Shown in pieces: positions 57,651 to 64,000 of a DNA stretch of 64,000 nt. Made by a program: the position numbers and the translations under genes. Below the pieces are notes generated by a model. That model was given only the letters and a program-made list of their open reading frames with translations, was not told where the DNA came from and did not search any database. Source of the DNA: Deinandra increscens subsp. villosa (taxonomy: Eukaryota > Streptophyta > Magnoliopsida > Asterales > Asteraceae); assembly GCA_039602395.1 (NCBI GenBank), contig JBCNJP010000017.1:6156738-6220737 (forward strand). Reading direction: 5' to 3'. Position 1 is the stretch's first letter. Each line of letters begins with the position of its first letter.

Positions 57651-59573
57651 AGGAAAGCATGGTATATACATTTAAACAGTCTAATTCAGCACGCCATATA
57701 ATGACAACGATATTATTGCCACCAAACCGTTTTATATCACCGTCGTTAAACTTTTGTGTGACTCTCCCCATAAAGACATAGATAGTTCCCTACCACTACA
57801 ATAATTGTTCATTGTTAAAGTTTAAGGAGATGAAGTGTGACAATGCACAAATATTAACAGTGTATATAACAATAATAGAAACAAATCTCTCATCAAATAT
57901 AACAGTCTTTTTGACATCGTTATTAACTGCACGAACTGATTGGGATTTATTCATTACATCACCCCACTCCCGCAGTATTCCGATATCACTTATATTGACA
58001 TTAATGTCATAAATGATAATTATAGAAGGACATTCGATAGACATGAAACAAACTTGTTAAATACATGTCATTACTAACATGGACACACAGTTGATCGAAA
58101 GGAAGAAGAACTTCAAACACATAACATGTGAAAGGTGATGGGTCATCTACCAAAGGATGAACTATTGTGGCACTCATAAATTGGACAAAATAATCTCGAC
58201 TTAGAGACCTGGACTACATATCATATACAAAACAACAAATTCATGAATCATGTAAACATGTCCCTCTTTCAATTTATCAAAATAAGCGTCCATAAGCCTA
58301 AACGCTATCCTTACATTAATAGACGAGCCCTACAATAAATGCGTTTGTTTTGGGTGAGACAATTAAACTGTGAAAGTATAAAATGTAAAAAGCTTTAAAG
58401 ATACATCTTACACATTCATCGGATAAAATCATATCGTACGACATAACACAATTGGGGTTAGGAATAAACGATTTCTATGCATGAGATACCATGACAGTAA
58501 CTTGCTATATGTTCGTGAAGTTAAGAAGTAAACCAGAAATATGATAGTGTGTCACTGATATCGATTATAACCTACAGTTTGGAGAACAAATGAGAAAAAA
58601 TTGATTAATCTCTACACGTACTAATCGTTTTCTCTAATTTATTCTCCAAACTGTAACTTATAATCTATAGCAGTGGCATGGTGTCATATTTCTGATTTAC
58701 GTCCTAACTTCACCAACACATGGCAAATTATTGTCATGGTATCTCGTGCATGGAAATCGTTTAATCCTAACACCAATCGTGTTAGGCCGTATGATATGAT
58801 TGTATCCGATGAATGTGTAAGATGTACATTTAAAGCTTTTTACATTTTGTACTTTCATTGTTTAACTATATCACCAAAACAAACTCATTCATTGTAGGAC
58901 TCATCTATTCATGTGAGGATACTGTGTAGGCTTATATATGCTTATAAGGATACATTGCAAGAGGGGCATGTTTACAAGATTCATGAATTTGTTTGTGTTG
59001 CATATGATATGCAGTTCAGGCCTCTATGTCAAGATTATTTTGTCCTATTTACGAGTGCCACGACACTTCATCCTTTGGTAGATGACCCATCACCTTTCAC
59101 ACGCTATGTGTTTGAAGTTCTTCCTTTAGATCAACGCGTGTCCACGTTAGTAATTGCATGTATTTAACAAGTATGTTTCATGTCTATCAAATGTCCTTCT
59201 ATATTATCCTTTATTTGACATTAATTTCAATGTAGATGCTATCAGAATACTGCGGGAGTGAGGCGATATAATGAATAAATCCCGACCAGTTCATGCAGTT
59301 AATAGCGATGTCAGAAAGATTGTTATATCTGATGAGAGGTTTGTTTCTATTATTGCTATATACACCGTTAATTGTGCATTGTTACACTTCATCTCCGTAA
59401 ACTTTAACAATGAACAATTATTGTAATGATGGTAATGAACTATCTGTGTCTTTGTGGGAGAGTTGTCACAAAAGTTTAATGATGGCGATATATAAAAGTT
59501 TGGTGGCAATAATAATTGTGATTATACGGCGTGCAAGGTTAGACTTTTTAAAGGTATATACCATACTTTCCTA
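57651..59573. repeat. Long inverted repeat (arms about 950 bp) of RPA-like gene fragments
   Basis: The left arm (57651 to about 58606) is the reverse complement of the right arm (about 58620-59573), with a loop of roughly a dozen bases. Arms pair from GGAAAGCATGGTATATAC/GTATATACCATACTTTCC at the outside to CAGTTTGGAGAA/TTCTCCAAACTG at the centre, at roughly 85-90% by eye with small indels. A transcript through it would fold into a long hairpin. Confidence 0.85.
58676..59166 (+). pseudogene. RPA1-like (DUF223) OB-fold gene fragments
   Basis: The right arm keeps two exon-like blocks: WCHISDLRPNFTNTWQIIV...RAWKSFNP to IVSDE, then after an intron-like TTGTAG boundary (about 58898) IHVRILCRLIYAYKDTLQEG followed by HVYKIHEFVC...LVDDPSPFTRY. 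This is the pattern of plant replication protein A 70-kDa-subunit-like proteins (DUF223), which are often spread by Helitrons. The first block lacks a conserved start, and downstream codons near 59250 contain stops. It is a fragment, not a working gene. Similar but more decayed blocks lie in reverse on the left arm (minus strand, about 57800-58550). Confidence 0.7.
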
Positions 59574-59639
59574 TAAAATATTTCGTTGCTACCTTATATG
59601 ATTGCCGTCTAATAAATATTAAATAAAATATTTTTTCCT

Positions 59640-59815
59640 TAAAATGTAAGCTTTCATAGTTTAATTGTCTCACCAAAACAAACTAATTCATTATAGGGCT
59701 CATCTATTCATGTGAGGATACCGTGTAGGCTTGTGAACGCTTATAAGAATACATTCAGAATTCATGAATTTATATAGTCCAGGCCTCTACGTTAAGATTA
59801 TTTTGTCTTAATTAA
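59640..59815 (+). repeat. Third, partial copy of the RPA-like unit
   Basis: Repeats the 58850-59045 part of the right arm in the same orientation (CACCAAAACAAACT, CTCATCTATTCATGTGAGGAT, CAGGCCTCTA), with a deletion of about 45 bp. Confidence 0.75.
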
Positions 59816-59882
59816 GAGGTACTAGGCTGAAAATAAAGTTGCTACATATTGTGACATTTTCACATCAATAATTTTATGAAAT

Positions 59883-60000
59883 GGGTAAAATCAACAAAAA
59901 TAATTAAATCGGCTAGACAAGTCAAAACATACAAAAAATGTGGGTAAAATCAACAAAAATAATTAAATTGGCTAGACAAGTCAAAACATACAAAAAATGT
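59883..60000. repeat. 59-bp tandem duplication
   Basis: The unit starting GGGTAAAATCAACAAAAA at 59883 repeats at 59942 with about one mismatch. Confidence 0.85.
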
Positions 60001-62555
60001 AATTTTAAAACATAAACCTTCAAGACCAAACGTTTCTTAATGAGAAGAACATACAATTGTCAAAACAAATAAGGTCGCATGTGCATAATGGGAAATGTAC
60101 AAGTACATTAGTCAAAGTCCTATGATACCTCCTGACCATTAAATATGTAAAATTTGGTATAAATAGGCTTAATTCATATGTATATCGCAGGCAAGTTTTA
60201 GTTTAAAAAAAAATGATCATCTAACACAAATAGAGAACAGAAACATATGAAAAAGACATATAAACTAAGAAAGCTCTACAATTTGTACATCTATCGTAAT
60301 AAATTAGTAGACGTGAGTTATTATATGTTAAGTCTAGGTTCGTTTGGATTCAGGTTTATGCTTAAGTAGTTTATCTCAAGGTTTATGCTTAATTCGTATC
60401 TTAATTGTGACTTAAATGGAAGAAATATGTTCAGAAAATAGGAGTTGCGAGTTTGACTTGGATTTTGAACGATCAGAGAAAATAATTGGAACTCAAAGCT
60501 ATCTTTAAGAAAACTCTATAATTTCTACATCTATCATGATAAAAAAAATAATAACAGTCAAAGTCAATGACTTACCTTGTAAAGCAGGTGTGAACGTAAA
60601 ATCGCATAGAAGATGGCTTGAACTTTCGAAAAAAAAAACCATATACATGAAACAGTTTATAAAATCAAATTAGTTGCACATAAATGGAAACTATGCGAGG
60701 AGTGGAAAGCATTAACATATGGAGTTTATAGACACATAATTATAAATTATAGGAAACAATAAGAATTTTAAAACGCATGACCAACATTAACAAACATCCC
60801 CATGTATACGAAAACAAAACTATAAAAAATGAAAACACGGAAAAGCTGCAACATGAGAATGTTCCAAAACTTTAACCCTATTTGTATCGGGCGTTAAAAC
60901 TCAATTATAACGTCCCCAAAACCGCCCCAGGTGGGTTATGAGAGCAAAAGAGGCTAAGAGCGTGATGATAAATTGATAATGGCACCCCTCCCCCTCCTTT
61001 TGATTGGATGATTTGTTTTTCTTTATTTTTGATCGAGTATAATATTTTTAATGGTTGTTTTATAAATATATGCGTAATAATTAGATGAGCCTGTACCATT
61101 TTTAGCCCTTAAGCCACTTGCTGATTAGAACGATATGCGATACAATTTACCCAAAAGAGGAGGTTATACTTATGACTACACATAATCATAGTGTAATGAA
61201 CCAAATGTAAAACATAAACAAAATGTGAAGCTTCTTTAACAACCTAAGTCATCATCTTAATTAATCTACCCTACTATTTGTAAAACTATGAATATTTTGT
61301 ACCTTTATCTCCTCTAATTATGTTTTATAGAAAGAAGTGAAAGGTAATAAATATTATATTGTTTAAATACTGAAAAACCCTATGTCAAAATCGAATTCGG
61401 AAAGCCCACTCTGAACATCCAAAATTAAATACCAACACACAACCAAATAATCCAAACAGTTGCATCAATCATACTCTCAATCATATTCTAAAAATTGGGC
61501 TAAGATTATTTCAAATCCTTTTATGACTTTCACAAACTCCTGTAAAAAACCAATCTATAATTTGCAGTTAAAAGCACCTCATATTGCTCTAAGTTTCTTG
61601 TAGCTGTTTTTTTGCCAAACAAAATCCATTAATAGTCAAAGTACAAGAGTTTGCTTCATCATTTATATAATACCGAACATAACAAGTCTAAAGAAACATG
61701 CAATAATAAGTACAAGTCCAACAAATTTATTGCATGCTACAACGGTAGGCCAAAAACAGATCGAAGACGTAATAAGTGCCGAAGGCCGGCCAAATAAGAA
61801 TCGAAAAGAAAAATACTAAAACTGAAGAGGGTCGGAAATCCGTACCTTAGTCAAATAAGCAAAAATAAGTAAATGGGTCGGTTCGTCTTTAACACTTACG
61901 TGAACCATATAATAACCTTAACACTTAAGAGTGATGATATGCCTTATAATATACCAAGAAGTGAATTGCTGCAGCAGCTAGAAGGAGGCAGACTTGTTGG
62001 TGGTGCGATATTGTGGCTTGGAAATAGGGTTTAATGGGTTTATATCATGGACCTGTTTCTTCCTGGGTTTGTTGCAGCAGATTGAGATCAATTGGGGCCG
62101 TAAAAGTAAATCAAAAGGAGCAATATCAGGGAATATATAGGGTAGAATGGAGACTGGGTTTTAAATTTGAACTAAGGTCAAAATTTGTACTGCATAAAAA
62201 ATTAGAATGGCTTTACATTTTTTTTTACCAATGAATTAAGATTATTATTATTATGATACATCATTGTTAATATATTTAAGGGTATTGCAACTAACATTTT
62301 CGATGATAGTTTTTTTTTTATTGACAAATACATATACAAACTAAATTACACAAACTAAATTACTTCTAAGTTACACCAGAAACACTACTATCACGAACCA
62401 TTTGGGTTATTTCTATATTGACACATTTTCAATGATAGTTGAATTACATTTCTTTTAAAATTGTATGAAGGAAGTAAAGGTTCCCGTTTTCTGTCTTGAA
62501 CCGGAACATAACGTTTAGTCTTAGAGTAACTAGGACCGTCTAGCTATAAACCTTA
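60001..62555. other. Intergenic with possible LINE 3' remnants
   Basis: No gene is supported. Two T-runs (about 61605-61612 and 62310-62319) start segments that could be minus-strand LINE 3' ends. Short open frames such as 60905-61099 and 62034-62234 have no domains. Confidence 0.4.
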
Positions 62556-62958
62556 GGGCTTGTTTGGGATTGCTTTTAAAAACTGCTTATTGACTTATTA
62601 GCTTTTTAAAAAGTCAATAAGCAGTTTTGAGTGTTTGGTAAGTTGATAAGCACTTTTGCTTTTCGCTTTTCAAAAAGCTAATAAGTCAGTTTTTAATAAG
62701 TCAAGTTTTTCTGGCTTTTCAAAACTGCTTATAGCTTTTTGAGTGGTAATTACCATACTACCCTTATTTTAACTTATATTCACATAACCTTATACTCACC
62801 CAACCCCTTTTTAGTCATTTTACATATAAAAGCACTTATCCACTTAAATAAGCAAATCCAAACACTTTTTTAAAAACTCCTTTTAAAAAGTCATAAGCCA
62901 ATAAGCACTTTTAACAAAAAGCACTTATCCATTTAAATAAGCAATCCCAAACAAGCCC
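62556..62958. mobile_element. Tourist-like (PIF/Harbinger) MITE, 403 bp
   Basis: TTA at both edges (62553-62555, 62959-62961). GGGCTTGTTTGGGATTGCTT at the left is matched, inverted, by AAGCAATCCCAAACAAGCCC at the right, with further internal AATAAGCAGTTTT-type inverted motifs. A long, well-conserved inverted repeat suggests fairly recent mobility. Confidence 0.85.
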
Positions 62959-64000
62959 TTAATTACATATTTGTACTCTGGGTTGTACAATATTATTTAC
63001 TTTTGAAGTTTAGCTTTATCACCCGTTTTCCCCATTAAGTTTTTGTTGTATGCCTCAGCATGTTCTGGTACTGGTCGGTTGGCAACCTCGGCCTCACTCC
63101 TCGTCCCTGGTAGGGGGCGGCGGGTGAGACAAGGGTGTGATACACATGTTACAAGTTATTCATTTGAAATATAGTTTTTATTTATGAGTATCTTGAATAT
63201 ATTTATATTTTGGTTCATATACATAAATCACCAACGTGTCGTCACCAAACATTTTACGATCACATGCAAATCGAGTAGTGTTGGGTGAAAAGTTACATCA
63301 CCCGTTTACGAATGTACACACATTGAGACCTTAGGTGTCTAAAAATTGTTTTCGGGCACGCTAGTTCGGCATCTATTTTATTGCTATGCTCATCTCATTC
63401 ACTAATAGATTCAAGTGAGTTTCACGATCCATTTTTTCATTGCTTACTTGGGGAGTTATACATGAATTTTTAAATTACATTTATATTTGGACATAACATA
63501 CTTAAATGATATGTACCTATTACCACATACAGTTTTCATATCACGTTAACTCCCTTCATTACTGAACCGTTAATCGTTATTATAGGCTTATAGCGAAGTG
63601 ATGATGGAAAGTACTATCGGGTTTGAAAAACCCTACCCGCGTTAGTCGCACCTTTGATTATAGGTCAAAAATGGTATATTATTGTCCTAATTTACATGTC
63701 CATGTCAGTGATAACATATTGGACGAGGGCATTCATTCAGTCGAGCATCATCAGTAACTCACGGTAGTGGTTATTGTGTAGGCCAACACATATATATGTA
63801 GTAGTTATCGTGGTCCATTACAAATTATTTATACTTACATTTACGTTATAAACATGTTAACTCACCAACATTATTGTTAACCATTTAAGTATGTATTTCT
63901 CAGGTAACTAACAACTGCATACACTAGCATGCATTCAGGAATTAACCATGCTAGGAATGCATAACTTGGGACATTCATTATTATGTTAGATCACTTTTTG
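62959..64000. other. Intergenic to window end
   Basis: No gene seen. Short GC-richer patch at 63085-63130. The part around 63590-63790 has the texture of a gypsy LTR but no boundary could be placed. Confidence 0.4.

Overview
The window is nuclear DNA of a flowering plant. It is AT-rich and gene-poor, has GT/AG-spliced genes, and is crowded with plant transposons (Ty1/copia, an Athila/Tat-type gypsy derivative, an L1-type LINE, Helitrons, hAT-, PIF/Harbinger- and Mutator-like MITEs). The retrotransposon and repeat style would fit a eudicot such as an Asteraceae species, but I cannot prove the family from sequence alone. Two runs of exactly 500 N (27340-27839 and 45669-46168) are scaffold gaps.

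Layout. 1-4.7 kb: a probable gypsy LTR fragment abutting a 5'-truncated, decayed copia element with its 3' LTR. 6.2-8.3 kb: a hAT MITE directly upstream of an intact single-exon RING-H2 (ATL family) ubiquitin-ligase gene. 10-20 kb: transposon graveyard with a composite fold-back Helitron, a second Helitron carrying a nested hAT MITE, several MITEs with clean target-site duplications, a small LTR element (TRIM-like), and a short nuclear insertion of plastid atpA. 19.9-27.3 kb: first copy of a KUP/HAK/KT potassium transporter gene (KUP12-like, nine exons, 825 aa, minus strand). 27.8-45.7 kb: a separate contig between the gaps, with a young 7.1-kb LARD (gypsy, minus strand) inserted in a copia element, then a region with a candidate Helitron start and exon-like fragments, then an almost intact L1-type LINE. 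46.2-52.9 kb: second, nearly identical copy of the transporter locus. 52.9-57.1 kb: a short Helitron and an intact seven-exon WAT1-related (EamA/UMAMIT) transporter gene of 346 aa. 57.6-59.6 kb: a long inverted repeat with arms of about 950 bp built from replication-protein-A-like (DUF223) gene fragments. 59.6-64 kb: repeats and a Tourist-like MITE.

The host genes are not an operon or pathway: an ER/endomembrane-type E3 ligase, one potassium transporter locus present twice, and one EamA-type transporter. The main open question is whether the two transporter copies are a real tandem duplication homogenised by gene conversion, or two haplotypes wrongly placed in series. Gap placement makes either possible. 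The most unusual structures are the RPA-like hairpin locus, the composite fold-back Helitron, the in-frame 165-bp repeats that copy the transporter start codon, and the LARD that keeps one intact acidic zinc-knuckle ORF.
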